64,000 nt of DNA, from NCBI RefSeq assembly GCF_000878195.1, contig NZ_JXST01000001.1, positions 124,001 through 188,000 on the forward strand, read 5' to 3'. The position numbers and the translations under genes are program-made. The DNA comes from Mycolicibacterium llatzerense (GTDB lineage Bacteria > Actinomycetota > Actinomycetes > Mycobacteriales > Mycobacteriaceae). The notes below the pieces were generated by a model. That model did no database searches. It was not told the DNA's origin and was given only the letters and a program-made list of their open reading frames with translations. Positions 42,284 to 50,430 of this stretch are shown piece after piece (position 1 is the stretch's first letter; each line of letters begins with the position of its first letter).

Positions 42284-43369
42284 TCAGTGTTGGCGGCGCT
42301 CGCGGTGGTGCAGGTAGTTCCGAAGCAGCGGGTCACTGAGGTCGTACCAGGTGGCGCGGCGATCGCCGGACTCCGCTTTTGCGGCGTGGACCCAACCGCC
42401 GGCCGTGAGGCGGCCCAGCGCCGCTGATGCCGACTGATTCGAAATGCCCACGGCAGCAGCAAGATCGGTCACCGTCCGGGGACCGTCGGCGCGGGCGAGT
42501 TCGACGACGAGGCGTTGTTCTCCGGCCGGCAGCTGCCACAGTAATTGTTGATAGTGCGGCGTCAGCTGTTCGAGTACCGCGTCGGCGGCGGGAGCGACAC
42601 TCTCTAGTGCGGCTCGGTCGACGGTCTCGGCGATGATCTGCCAGGCGCGCGGAGCCCAGCCGATGATCTGGGCGACGTCGTTGATGCGTTTGAGCCCGTC
42701 GGAAGTCTCGGCGTACGAAGCCAATTCGCGGTCACGGGCGTGCTGCGCGAGGAGTTCGGCGATATCAGCTTCGGCGAGGTCAGGTAGTTCCTCGATGATG
42801 AATGATCCGTACCACGGGTGGGTGCGGGACGAGACGGCCGGAAACAGCGCCGGGGCTGTGGCGAAAACCAATACGGCGGTGGAGGTTTCGACCCAGGCGC
42901 GGAAGCTGCCCTGGCCCGCTTCGCCGATGGCGTCGAAGATCCGGTCAGCGTTCTCGATCGCGACGAGCACCATGCGACCCGAGGCCAGGTCGAGGATTTC
43001 CCGTTCCAGTTCCAGTGCGTCGCCGCGGAGATCGCGAGCCCGCTCGTGGATCTCCTGGCCCTGCGTACGCAGCAGCTCGACGAGCAGATCCGGGTAGCTG
43101 CCGATGGCCAGTGCGTCCTCTGGAAGTGCCAGCAGCAGTGTGGCTTTGGCGGCCTTGCGCTGTTTCAGTGCCCGATGGATCGCTACCTGAAGCGTGTGGG
43201 TTTTGCCCGCGCCGCGCGGTGCGATGAGCAAGGTGTGCGGGCGGGAGCCGTCCTGCGCAGAGCTGACGATGCGGTCCGTCAGCCGTTTGAGCAGCGGGCC
43301 GCGGCCCACTGTGCGGGCGTCGAGGTCCGCGGGGTCGACGGTGCCGGGGGAGAAGGCAGGGTGGGTCAT
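42284..43369 (-). CDS. P-loop ATPase with C-terminal winged helix (second of a pair)
   Basis: ATPase of 361 residues not assigned to a named system. Walker A is APRGAGKT at 50-57. The Walker B region MVLVAIEN (133-140) has Glu-Asn where most have Asp-Asp/Glu, so hydrolysis may be altered. About residues 285-355 form a MarR-like winged helix (TVTDLAAAVGISNQSASAAL). The layout recalls Orc/Cdc6-like and archaeal ATPase-type STAND proteins. It begins 3 nt after the upstream ATPase stop, so the two are one operon and may work as a complex. It could be a DNA-binding regulator or part of a defence module; nothing nearby decides this. Confidence 0.75.
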   Translation of the reverse strand: MTHPAFSPGTVDPADLDARTVGRGPLLKRLTDRIVSSAQDGSRPHTLLIAPRGAGKTHTLQVAIHRALKQRKAAKATLLLALPEDALAIGSYPDLLVELLRTQGQEIHERARDLRGDALELEREILDLASGRMVLVAIENADRIFDAIGEAGQGSFRAWVETSTAVLVFATAPALFPAVSSRTHPWYGSFIIEELPDLAEADIAELLAQHARDRELASYAETSDGLKRINDVAQIIGWAPRAWQIIAETVDRAALESVAPAADAVLEQLTPHYQQLLWQLPAGEQRLVVELARADGPRTVTDLAAAVGISNQSASAALGRLTAGGWVHAAKAESGDRRATWYDLSDPLLRNYLHHRERRQH

Positions 43370-43372
43370 GGC

Positions 43373-44506
43373 CTACCGCCTCATGGCGCGCCACGCCGAT
43401 TGCACCAGACCGGAGGCGAAGCAGTCGTCGTCGCCGACGCGGCGCAGGTAGTGGTCCTGCTCGAGGCGTTCGATGAAGGACACCAACTGGTCGCGGTCGC
43501 TGATGGGTGAGCCCTCGGTCTTCAGGAACTGCAGTGTTGCGTCGACGCTCAAAGGTGTTGGGGCATGGGCGTAGATGTCGAGCAGGCCGGCGATGGCGGC
43601 GGCGTCGTCGCCGTAGTAGTTGCGCAGTCGGTCACGGTAGTGCCGCAGGTCCCACGGGTCGTGCGGGTCAGTGATGGCGGCGGCGAGCAGTTCCGCGATG
43701 CGGTCCGGCTTGACGGAACCTTCTCGTGCCGCGCCAGCGACCAGATGCTGGATGTAGTACGGCACGTTCTCTGCCGCCGCCGCAACGGATTCCGCGACCT
43801 GGTGCCGGTCGGTGGTCGGGACATTCGCGCCGAGCAGTAGGCACTCGGCGAGGTAGGTGGCGTGATCGTGGCGGATCGGCCCGACGGTGACCTTGCGGAT
43901 GTCGTTGACCGAGCTGAGCGCGTCTTCCGAAACATGGTGGAAGCCAATGGAACCGGAGAGGACGGTTGCCAGTCGGCCGGAGTTGTCCTGCCGGAACCGG
44001 CGCAGCAGATGTAGGAATGCGTCTCCGCCGCCGGGCTTTTCGCGTTCGAGGTTCCGCGCCAGGACGGTGACCTCGTCGATGAACAACACCAACGGGCCGT
44101 TCTTGGTGCGTGCGACGGCGCGCTGCAACAGGTCGTCGAGTGCGGCGTCGGCGCGGACCCGCTCGAACTTGAACGGTCCGGTGCCGACTGCCACCTTCCA
44201 GCGGTCGACCTCCTGGCGCAGGGCGTTGTCGACGCGGCCGAGTTCGGCGGCGAGGGCCGTGACGAACTCGGCGTAGGTCTGCCGCTCGGCGCTGACCGAG
44301 ACGACGGTCAGGCCTTGCAGTCGCGCGGTGTGGGCGACGAGGCGGGACAGTGATGTCTTGCCGTGTCGGCGGTCGCCGACGAGGGCAGCGCCGCCGTCGG
44401 GCAGGCTGGCCAGGATTTCCTGCTGTTCGCGGACGCGGCCCACCACGTTCTCGGGAGGGACGACGCCGCCGACCACGAGGGACATGGGTCTGATCGGCCA
44501 GTTCAT
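43373..44506 (-). CDS. P-loop ATPase (first of a pair), archaeal ATPase/STAND-like
   Basis: ATPase of 377 residues. Walker A GDRRHGKT at 44-51, Walker B VLFIDE at 140-145, a sensor-like strand LATVLSGSIGF near 179-189, and a C-terminal region with winged-helix character. VVGRVREQQEILASL before the P-loop is the usual beginning of ORC/STAND ATPase modules. ATG 44506 is chosen because TACAAT lies exactly 6 nt upstream on the minus strand (leaderless); ATG 44485 is an alternative. The promoter carries three 16-bp-spaced TGTACGT repeats. Together with its partner this looks like an accessory operon of unknown role. Confidence 0.77.
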   Translation of the reverse strand: MNWPIRPMSLVVGGVVPPENVVGRVREQQEILASLPDGGAALVGDRRHGKTSLSRLVAHTARLQGLTVVSVSAERQTYAEFVTALAAELGRVDNALRQEVDRWKVAVGTGPFKFERVRADAALDDLLQRAVARTKNGPLVLFIDEVTVLARNLEREKPGGGDAFLHLLRRFRQDNSGRLATVLSGSIGFHHVSEDALSSVNDIRKVTVGPIRHDHATYLAECLLLGANVPTTDRHQVAESVAAAAENVPYYIQHLVAGAAREGSVKPDRIAELLAAAITDPHDPWDLRHYRDRLRNYYGDDAAAIAGLLDIYAHAPTPLSVDATLQFLKTEGSPISDRDQLVSFIERLEQDHYLRRVGDDDCFASGLVQSAWRAMRR

Positions 44507-44512
44507 CTGGCA

Positions 44513-44553
44513 ATTGTACGTCGAATTAGATGTACGTCTAGATAGTTGTACGT
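44513..44553 (-). promoter_or_regulatory. leaderless promoter with three direct repeats (16-bp period)
   Basis: TACAAT (44518-44513, minus strand) ends 6 nt before ATG 44506. TGTACGT occurs at 44515-44521, 44531-44537 and 44547-44553, exactly 16 bp apart; the first copy overlaps the -10. The unit can be read as three diverged 16-mers. This is an operator or iteron-like array specific to the ATPase operon. Confidence 0.7.
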
Positions 44554-44568
44554 TCGAATTGTCGTGGG

Positions 44569-44697
44569 TTAGAAGGTCGAGCTGCCGGTCGGCGAAATGA
44601 CGAAACCGTGGTGTTGGCTGGTCACGCATGCAATGTAGTGGTCGTCACCGACAGCGCATCCCGTCGTGCCAATCGTGATCGACTTCGATCTGGCCAT
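44569..44697 (-). pseudogene. C-terminal fragment of a secreted protein related to the gene at 46419
   Basis: The last about 40 codons on the minus strand read TGCAVGDDHYIACVTSQHHG followed by FVISPTGSSTF and a stop. This parallels the end of the lipoprotein gene at 46419 (AICAVDTKGMTACRVGDHG then FILAPDRITLF). No signal peptide or upstream half is found in any frame before the next promoter at 44781. It is most likely a remnant left by deletion, although a very short expressed gene from ATG 44697 cannot be excluded. Confidence 0.5.
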
Positions 44698-44780
44698 TTC
44701 GCAACAGTGCGTCGCTCCGCGGGTACCTCCTGACGCAAATGTGCAGCTACCCGCATTGTGGCGTCTGTATCGCAATCGGT

Positions 44781-44786
44781 TAGCCT
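44781..44786 (+). promoter_or_regulatory. -10 hexamer TAGCCT of the thiolase-like gene
   Basis: TAGCCT lies 30 nt before ATG 44817 and a GGAGG ribosome site (44806-44810) is 6 nt before the ATG, so this gene has a short leader, unlike the leaderless genes nearby. Confidence 0.55.
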
Positions 44787-44816
44787 ATCGAATTAACAGT
44801 TGCCTGGAGGTTTGTA

Positions 44817-46346
44817 ATGGGTGTCGATCCGCGTACGCCGGTGATCGTGGGTGTCGGTCAGTTCACCGAGCGACTGGATGACCCCGACTACCGCGGGATG
44901 TCGTCGGTTGACCTCGCCACCGCGGCCGCGCAGGCGGCGCTGCAGGACGCTGGCGCAGACGTCACGGCAGTCGCCGCGGCCATCGACACCATCGCCGGCA
45001 CCCGCCAGTTCGAGATCTCCGGGCGGACGCCCGCGCCGCTCGGCAAGTCCAACAACTACCCGCGCTCGGTTGCGCAGCGCATCGGCGCTGACCCGGCCCG
45101 CGCGGTGTTGGAAGTCATCGGCGGGCAGAGCCCGCAGCATCTGATCACCGAGTTCGCGGGCGAGATCGTGGCCGGCCGCGCTGACGTCGTGATGGTCATG
45201 GGGTCGGAGAACACTTCGAGCCTCAGGTATTTCGACGGTCGCGACGACAAGCCCGATCACTCGGAGACCATCGACGGTCAGCTCGAAGACCGTGGTTACG
45301 GTTACGACGGCATCTTCGACGACTACACCGTTCGCCATGGGCTGATCGGTGCACCGGTGCAATACGGCCTGTTGGACAACGCGCGGCGTGCGCGGCTCGG
45401 TTTGTCCGTGCAGGACTACCGAGAGGCCATGGGGGAGCTGTTCGCTCCGATGTCGAAAGTCGCTGCCAAGAACCCATATTCGTCGGCGCCGGTGGAGCGC
45501 ACCGTCGACGAGCTGGTCACCGTCACCGACAAGAACCGGATGATCTGTGACCCGTATCCGCGGCTGATGGTGGCCCGCGACCAGGTCAACATGGGCGCAG
45601 CGGCGCTGCTCATGTCGGTGGAGTCGGCACGCAAACTTGGTGTGCCCGAATCCAAGTGGGTGTACTTGCGCGGGCATGCGGACATGAAGGAGCAGAAGCT
45701 GCTCGGCCGTCCCGACGTCGGTGCCAGCCCGGCATCGGTGCTGGCTGTGGAGGAAGCGTTGCGGGTAGCCGGAATTGGGCTCGACGACGTTTCGGCGTTC
45801 GACCTGTACAGCTGCTTCCCGTTCCCGGTGTTCAACATCTGTGACGGTGTCGACCTGGCCGTTGACGACCCGCGGGGTCTGACGCTGACCGGCGGCCTGC
45901 CGTACTTCGGCGGCCCGGGAAACAACTACTCATTGCACGGCATCGCTGAGGCCGTCACCCGAATGCGGGAAACTCCAGGCGAATTCGCGCTGGTCGGTGC
46001 GAACGGCGGCATCGCAAGCAAGTTCTCGGTCGGCATCTATTCGACCGATCCGGCCGACTGGGTGGCGGACGACAGTGCCGAATTGTGTGCCGAGGTTGCG
46101 TCGTGGCCGACGATTGCGGTCATCGAGCATGCGAACGGCCCGGCGACCATCGAGACCTACACCGTCCGATACGACTGGACTCCCAACACCGGCATCATCA
46201 TTGGGCGCCTCGACGGCGACGGGAGTCGGTTCTTGGCGACGACGACCGATGCTGACCTGATGGCCTTGCTGTGCGACGGCGAACCGCTGGGAGCGAAGAT
46301 CGTCGTGACCTCAACCGACGAGGGCAATCGGGCTGTACTGGCTTGA
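44817..46346 (+). CDS. thiolase-like protein type 1 (acetyl-CoA acetyltransferase family)
   Basis: Protein of 509 residues with the thiolase fold plus an extra C-terminal domain (about 420-509, TVRYDWTPNTGIIIGRLDGD), the arrangement of mycobacterial TLP1. It opens with RTPVIVGVGQFTER and contains MVMGSENTSSLRYF, LYSCFPFPVFNICDG and GGLPYFGGPGNNYSLHG. The standard thiolase nucleophile motif is not seen, and TLP1 proteins lack normal thiolase activity, so it may bind lipid or CoA rather than catalyse thiolysis. It is monocistronic and ends at a hairpin shared with the lipoprotein gene. Confidence 0.85.
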   Translation: MGVDPRTPVIVGVGQFTERLDDPDYRGMSSVDLATAAAQAALQDAGADVTAVAAAIDTIAGTRQFEISGRTPAPLGKSNNYPRSVAQRIGADPARAVLEVIGGQSPQHLITEFAGEIVAGRADVVMVMGSENTSSLRYFDGRDDKPDHSETIDGQLEDRGYGYDGIFDDYTVRHGLIGAPVQYGLLDNARRARLGLSVQDYREAMGELFAPMSKVAAKNPYSSAPVERTVDELVTVTDKNRMICDPYPRLMVARDQVNMGAAALLMSVESARKLGVPESKWVYLRGHADMKEQKLLGRPDVGASPASVLAVEEALRVAGIGLDDVSAFDLYSCFPFPVFNICDGVDLAVDDPRGLTLTGGLPYFGGPGNNYSLHGIAEAVTRMRETPGEFALVGANGGIASKFSVGIYSTDPADWVADDSAELCAEVASWPTIAVIEHANGPATIETYTVRYDWTPNTGIIIGRLDGDGSRFLATTTDADLMALLCDGEPLGAKIVVTSTDEGNRAVLA

Positions 46347-46357
46347 TCTTGGTCGCC

Positions 46358-46412
46358 GAGATCGACGAAATGGTTGTTCTGCAGCAGGTTTCGCGACCAT
46401 TTGGTCAATCTC
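46358..46412. terminator. bidirectional hairpin between thiolase-like and lipoprotein genes
   Basis: 17-bp arms (46358-46374 and 46396-46412) pair at 15 positions around a 21-nt loop. It lies 11 bp after one stop and 6 bp after the convergent stop. Confidence 0.65.
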
Positions 46413-46418
46413 GACGTA

Positions 46419-46952
46419 TCAAAACAGCGTGATTCTGTCGGGCGCCAGGATGAATCCGTGGTCGCCTACACGGCAAGCCGTCATCCCCTTGGTGTCAACG
46501 GCGCAGATCGCATCGCCCTTGCTAGCCGTCAGCTTGTGCATCGGCGGCAGCATCGGCGGCGGATTTTTCTTGTCCTGCTGGAAATCGGGATCGCCGGTGA
46601 TGGGCTTGATCGTGCTGGCCGATGATCGGCCGGCTCTTACTGACCAGTCGCCAGTTCCTTCGGAAGGTAGCTCTCCTCGACAACTGACCTGCTCGTACTG
46701 GTTGTCCGGGTATGCATTGCTGGCACATATCAATCCGTTTGGGGCGGTGAACATGAACCCTTGTGACCGAGGTCTGTTCACCTGGTCGTACCGGGCTGTG
46801 TCGGCCACGGCGTAGCTGCTGAGATTGGGAAAGATATTGCGAGATTTATCGGCTTCGGCAGGCCGCGTAGTCGGTGCACATGCGACCGTTGCGACGAGAA
46901 TCATCGCCGCGATGTGGATTCCGTCTCGCGTTGATTGTCGTGCTAGGTCCAT
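46419..46952 (-). CDS. putative lipoprotein or secreted protein, mycobacterial family
   Basis: Protein of 177 residues with an N-terminal signal ending in a possible lipobox (ILVATVAC, Cys25, with Thr at -3). The mature part carries four cysteines, in LICASN, VSCRGE, AICAVD and TACRVG, probably forming two disulfides, and ends GDHGFILAPDRITLF. I know of no function. A second, broken copy of its C-terminus lies at 44569-44697, 1.8 kb away. It starts at ATG 46952; a later ATG at 46904 would leave almost no charged n-region. Confidence 0.7.
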   Translation of the reverse strand: MDLARQSTRDGIHIAAMILVATVACAPTTRPAEADKSRNIFPNLSSYAVADTARYDQVNRPRSQGFMFTAPNGLICASNAYPDNQYEQVSCRGELPSEGTGDWSVRAGRSSASTIKPITGDPDFQQDKKNPPPMLPPMHKLTASKGDAICAVDTKGMTACRVGDHGFILAPDRITLF

Positions 46953-47052
46953 CAGATTCTTCTAGAACAATGTCAGCTTGCCAACAAGCCACCCCATAAA
47001 CGTCAGTCTATGGCGGCCAACGCTCGCGCCCTGAAGGAAATTTGGCACAAAA

Positions 47053-47084
47053 CTGCGGCGGTCAAGGACCCTTGACCGCCGCAG
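47053..47084 (-). terminator. intrinsic terminator of the Rv0953c-like gene
   Basis: Perfect 14-bp arms (CTGCGGCGGTCAAG and complement) with a 4-nt loop; on the minus strand the stem is followed by TTTTGTG. It lies 45 bp after the stop at 47129. Confidence 0.85.
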
Positions 47085-47128
47085 ATCGAAGTGTGGCTAA
47101 AGCGCCGACGCCAAGTGCCGGCACAACC

Positions 47129-47980
47129 TCAGATCCCGAAGTCGCTCAGCTTCTTGGCCAGCTTCTCGACGTACGCAGACACGGTCGCGTCGTCGCTGTC
47201 CGGCAACCCGAACAGCACCTCGGTGACGCCGAGCTTCTTCCAGCGCGCCAGCTTGTCGGCGTCCGGCTTGAAGTCCAGCGCGACGATCGTCGGTGCGCCC
47301 GAACGTCCGGCCGCGGCCCAGGTGTCCTGCAGCAGCTTCACGGGCTCATCGATGTCGAAATCGCGGGGCGTGGTGATCCAGCCGTCGGCCGACTTGGCGA
47401 TCCATTTGAAGTTCTTCTCGGTACCGGCCGCTCCGACGAGGATCGGGATGTGCGACTGCACGGGCTTGGGCCACGCCCACGACGGACCGAACTTCACGAA
47501 TTCACCGTCGTATTCGGCTTCTTCCTGGGTCCACAGCGCGCGCATCGCCTCCAGGTACTCGCGGAGCATGGTGCGCCGCCGGGCCGGCGGGACGTTGTGG
47601 TCTTGGAGTTCGTCTGTGTTCCAACCGAATCCGACGCCGACCGACACGCGGCCGCCTGACAGATGATCCAGCGTCGCAATCGATTTCGCGAGCGTGATCG
47701 GGTCGTGCTCGACCGGCAGCGCCACCGCGGTCGACAGTCGCACCCGCGACGTGACCGATGCGGCGGACCCGAGCGCGACCCACGGATCCAGCGTCCGCAT
47801 GTAGCGGTCGTCGGGCAGGGTCTCGTCACCGGTGGTGGGGTGAGCGGCCTGGCGCTTGATCGGAATGTGCGTGTGTTCGGGCACATAGAAGGTGGTGAAG
47901 TCGTGATCGTCGGCCAGTTTGGCGGCGGCGGCGGGCTTGATGCCGCGGTCGCTGGTGAAAAGTACGAGCCCGTAGTCCAT
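47129..47980 (-). CDS. LLM-class F420-dependent oxidoreductase (Rv0953c-like)
   Basis: Enzyme of 283 residues from ATG 47980 (MDYGLVLFTSDRGIKPAAAA). Typical LLM stretches: FYVPEHTHIPIKR, VRLSTAVALPVEHDPI, GGRVSVGVGFGWNTDEL and HIPILVGAAGTEKNFKW. The frame is open 216 nt further upstream, but that part does not look like protein and covers the promoter. A KstR-like box lies 10 bp before the start, the same arrangement as at the oxidoreductase at 23278. Matches Rv0953c by position and sequence recall. Confidence 0.88.
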   Translation of the reverse strand: MDYGLVLFTSDRGIKPAAAAKLADDHDFTTFYVPEHTHIPIKRQAAHPTTGDETLPDDRYMRTLDPWVALGSAASVTSRVRLSTAVALPVEHDPITLAKSIATLDHLSGGRVSVGVGFGWNTDELQDHNVPPARRRTMLREYLEAMRALWTQEEAEYDGEFVKFGPSWAWPKPVQSHIPILVGAAGTEKNFKWIAKSADGWITTPRDFDIDEPVKLLQDTWAAAGRSGAPTIVALDFKPDADKLARWKKLGVTEVLFGLPDSDDATVSAYVEKLAKKLSDFGI

Positions 47981-47989
47981 ACGGTGAAT

Positions 47990-48003
47990 TAGAACGTGTT
48001 TCA
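47990..48003. promoter_or_regulatory. KstR-like operator
   Basis: TAGAACGTGTTTCA fits TNNAACNNGTTNNA and lies 9 bp upstream of ATG 47980, where it would cover the -10 region (CTAATT at -12 to -7). Confidence 0.65.
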
Positions 48004-48164
48004 GTATGGGGCGCAAGGGTGGGTGGCCAGAAAGCCGAACAAGGCGGATTACCTGGTGTTTTGACGGAGATGGCAGCCTCGAGACGCCCGTGAACCGATC
48101 GGGAGATAACTTCATCGCGAACGTTACCCACGACGTTGGGCACAGCACTTGCTGACATGGGCGC

Positions 48165-49295
48165 ATGACGACTGAACGCATCGCCGACCACGTCAAGTTC
48201 GCCTACTGGGTGCCCAACGTCAGCGGCGGTCTGGTGACCAGTGACATCGAACAGCGCACCGACTGGAACTACGAATACAACAAGAAGCTCGCACAAACCG
48301 CGGAGAACAACGGCTTCGAGTACGCCCTCAGCCAGGTTCGGTACGAGGCCAGCTATGGCGCCGAATACCAGCACGAGTCAACGAGTTTCAGCCTTGCCCT
48401 CCTGCTGGCGACGGAACGGCTGAAAGTCATTGCGGCCGTTCATCCGGGCCTGTGGCAGCCGGCTGTGCTGGCCAAGCTCGGCGCCACCGCGGATCACCTG
48501 TCCAACGGGCGCTTCGCCGTCAACGTCGTCTCCGGTTGGTTCAAGGACGAATTCACGCACCTGGGCGAGCCGTGGCTGGAACACGACGAGCGCTACCGCC
48601 GCAGTGCTGAATTCCTCCAGGTGCTGCGCAAGATCTGGACCGAGGACGACGTCGACTTCCGGGGCGACTTCTACCGCATCCACGACTTCACGCTGAAGCC
48701 CAAGCCGCTCAACACGGCCGACCGTCCCAACCCGGAGCTGTTCCAGGGCGGCAACTCGAGCGCCGCACGACGCAACGGCGGCTACTACGCCGACTGGTAC
48801 TTCTCCAACGGCAAGGACTTCGACGGTGTGACCGAACAACTCGTCGACGTTCGCGACCACGCCCGCCAGGTTGCCCGGGAAGTCCGCTTCGGGCTGAACG
48901 GCTTCATCATCGCCCGTGATACGGAGAAGGAGGCGAAAGAAGTCCTCCGGGAGATCGTCGCGAAGGCGAACCGGCCTGCCGTCGAGGGGTTCCGTCAGGC
49001 CGTGCAGCAGGCCGGCAACTCCACCGGCGACAAGAAGGGCATGTGGGCGGACTCGAGCTTCGATGACCTGGTGCAGTACAACGACGGTTTTCGTACCAAG
49101 TTGATCGGAACTCCGGAACAGATCGCCGAACGGATTGCTGCCTACCGCAAACGCGGCGTCGATCTGATCCTCGGTGGCTTCCTGCATTTCCAGGAGGAAA
49201 TCGAGTACTTCGGGGCCAAGGTGCTGCCGTTGGTACGGGAAATCGAGGAGGCGGAACAGGACGCGGCGCAGGGTCCGGTTCGCGTCCCGGCCTGA
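48165..49295 (+). CDS. sfnG: FMNH2-dependent dimethylsulfone monooxygenase (SfnG-like)
   Basis: Two-component LLM monooxygenase of 376 residues; SfnG oxidises dimethylsulfone to methanesulfinate for sulfur supply. Features: VKFAYWVPNVSGGLVTSDIE, then EYALSQVRYEASYGAEY, HPGLWQPAVLAK, NGRFAVNVVSGWFKDEF and the C-terminal DLILGGFLHFQEEIEYFG, all characteristic of SfnG and alkanesulfonate-type enzymes. It is longer than the F420-type relatives nearby and probably uses reduced FMN supplied by a reductase. No reductase gene adjoins. Related enzymes act on other sulfones or sulfonates, so the exact substrate is open. Confidence 0.85.
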   Translation: MTTERIADHVKFAYWVPNVSGGLVTSDIEQRTDWNYEYNKKLAQTAENNGFEYALSQVRYEASYGAEYQHESTSFSLALLLATERLKVIAAVHPGLWQPAVLAKLGATADHLSNGRFAVNVVSGWFKDEFTHLGEPWLEHDERYRRSAEFLQVLRKIWTEDDVDFRGDFYRIHDFTLKPKPLNTADRPNPELFQGGNSSAARRNGGYYADWYFSNGKDFDGVTEQLVDVRDHARQVAREVRFGLNGFIIARDTEKEAKEVLREIVAKANRPAVEGFRQAVQQAGNSTGDKKGMWADSSFDDLVQYNDGFRTKLIGTPEQIAERIAAYRKRGVDLILGGFLHFQEEIEYFGAKVLPLVREIEEAEQDAAQGPVRVPA

Positions 49296-49424
49296 CGTGT
49301 CGGCAAGTTTGCTCAGCACCGTCGCGGCCGGTCAGGCCGGTGGTCAGCGCGCTCAACTCATGCAGGGCACCCTTAATGAAGTGCGCTAGCGTGGTTGGTC
49401 GAGTCGACAGGTACAGGAGAGGTC

Positions 49425-50354
49425 ATGACGTACCAGCCCGGTAACCCCGGCTATCCGCCCGCCCAGCAGCCCAACCAGTTCGGAGGGCCGACCCAGCAGT
49501 TCAACCGCCTGCCCGAGCAGATCCCGGCTGCGCCTGCCGCGCCGGCCGGCCCGAGCAAACTGCCGGAGTACCTGACCACCGCGGTGGCGGCGCTCGGCCT
49601 GCTCATCTTCGGGTTCAACTTCGCGCCCCAGTTGGGTGCCGGAGGCCTCGACGCGGGCACCGGCAGCATCCTGACCCAGGCTCCGATCGTGGTCGCTGTC
49701 TTGGCCGCGCTGCTCGCCGGCGTCAGCCTGCTGCCGAAGCAGAAGAGCTTCAAGTCGTGGGTCGCCATCCTGTCGGTGCTGGCGTTGCTGCTGGTCATCA
49801 ACGAGATCGTGCAGGCGCCCAAGGGCATCGAGGTCGAGTGGGGCCTCTACACCGTGCTGGTGCTGTCCGTGCTGCAGGCCGGTAGCGCCGTGGCCGCGCT
49901 GCTGCTCGACGCCGGCGTCATCCAGCCGCCCGCGCCGCGCCCGCAGCCCGATCCGTACAACTACGGCGGACCGGCACAGGGCTACAACCCGCAGGCCCAG
50001 TACTACGGCCAGCAGCCCCAGCAGCAATACGGCCAGCAGACCGGCCAGCACTTCGGTCAGCAGGGCGGATACCAGCAGCAGCCGCAGAACGGTCCCATCG
50101 GCGGCTACACCGGTCAGCAGGGTGCGCCGCAGCACGGTGCCGACTCGGGTCCGCCGACCCCTCCGACGGGTTTCCCCGCGTTCGGTCAGCCGCAGTCGTC
50201 TGGCGGTCAGTCTCAGGCCCCGCAGCAGTCGTCGGCCCCGCAGCCGTCGGCGTCTGAGGCGGTCGCCGGATCGTCGTCGTACGGCTCGTCGCCGAGCGTT
50301 CCGGGTGCTTCCGAGCCGACAACGACTTTCCAGCAGCCCCCGGCTCCGCAGTAA
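49425..50354 (+). CDS. DUF5336 membrane protein (34-kDa antigen family, Rv0954-like)
   Basis: Membrane protein of 309 residues from ATG 49425, with GGAGAGG just upstream. A Pro/Gln-rich start (MTYQPGNPGYPPAQQ) leads to four helices between about 45 and 165 (YLTTAVAALGLLIFGFNF; APIVVAVLAALLAGVSLL; WVAILSVLALLLVINEI; LYTVLVLSVLQAGSAVAALL), then a long Gln/Gly/Pro/Ser-rich cytoplasmic or wall-facing tail with YGQQ repeats. It belongs to the mycobacterial 34-kDa antigen family; function is not established. It precedes Rv0955 and the pur genes on the same strand. Confidence 0.87.
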   Translation: MTYQPGNPGYPPAQQPNQFGGPTQQFNRLPEQIPAAPAAPAGPSKLPEYLTTAVAALGLLIFGFNFAPQLGAGGLDAGTGSILTQAPIVVAVLAALLAGVSLLPKQKSFKSWVAILSVLALLLVINEIVQAPKGIEVEWGLYTVLVLSVLQAGSAVAALLLDAGVIQPPAPRPQPDPYNYGGPAQGYNPQAQYYGQQPQQQYGQQTGQHFGQQGGYQQQPQNGPIGGYTGQQGAPQHGADSGPPTPPTGFPAFGQPQSSGGQSQAPQQSSAPQPSASEAVAGSSSYGSSPSVPGASEPTTTFQQPPAPQ

Positions 50355-50430
50355 TCGGGTCCGGCGTCGTCATAATCGCTAGGGCACTCGCAACCGGCGG
50401 GTGAGACCTGCGCGAGGAGTGACCCAGCTA

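Noticed and set aside
44569-44775. 68-codon gene starting at TTG 44775
   Set aside because: Only the last about 40 residues resemble a known family; the start has no signal peptide or ribosome site, so I treat it as a remnant.
46953-47052. Gene in the gap between the lipoprotein and Rv0953c-like genes
   Set aside because: No supported frame; the gap holds the terminator at 47053-47084.
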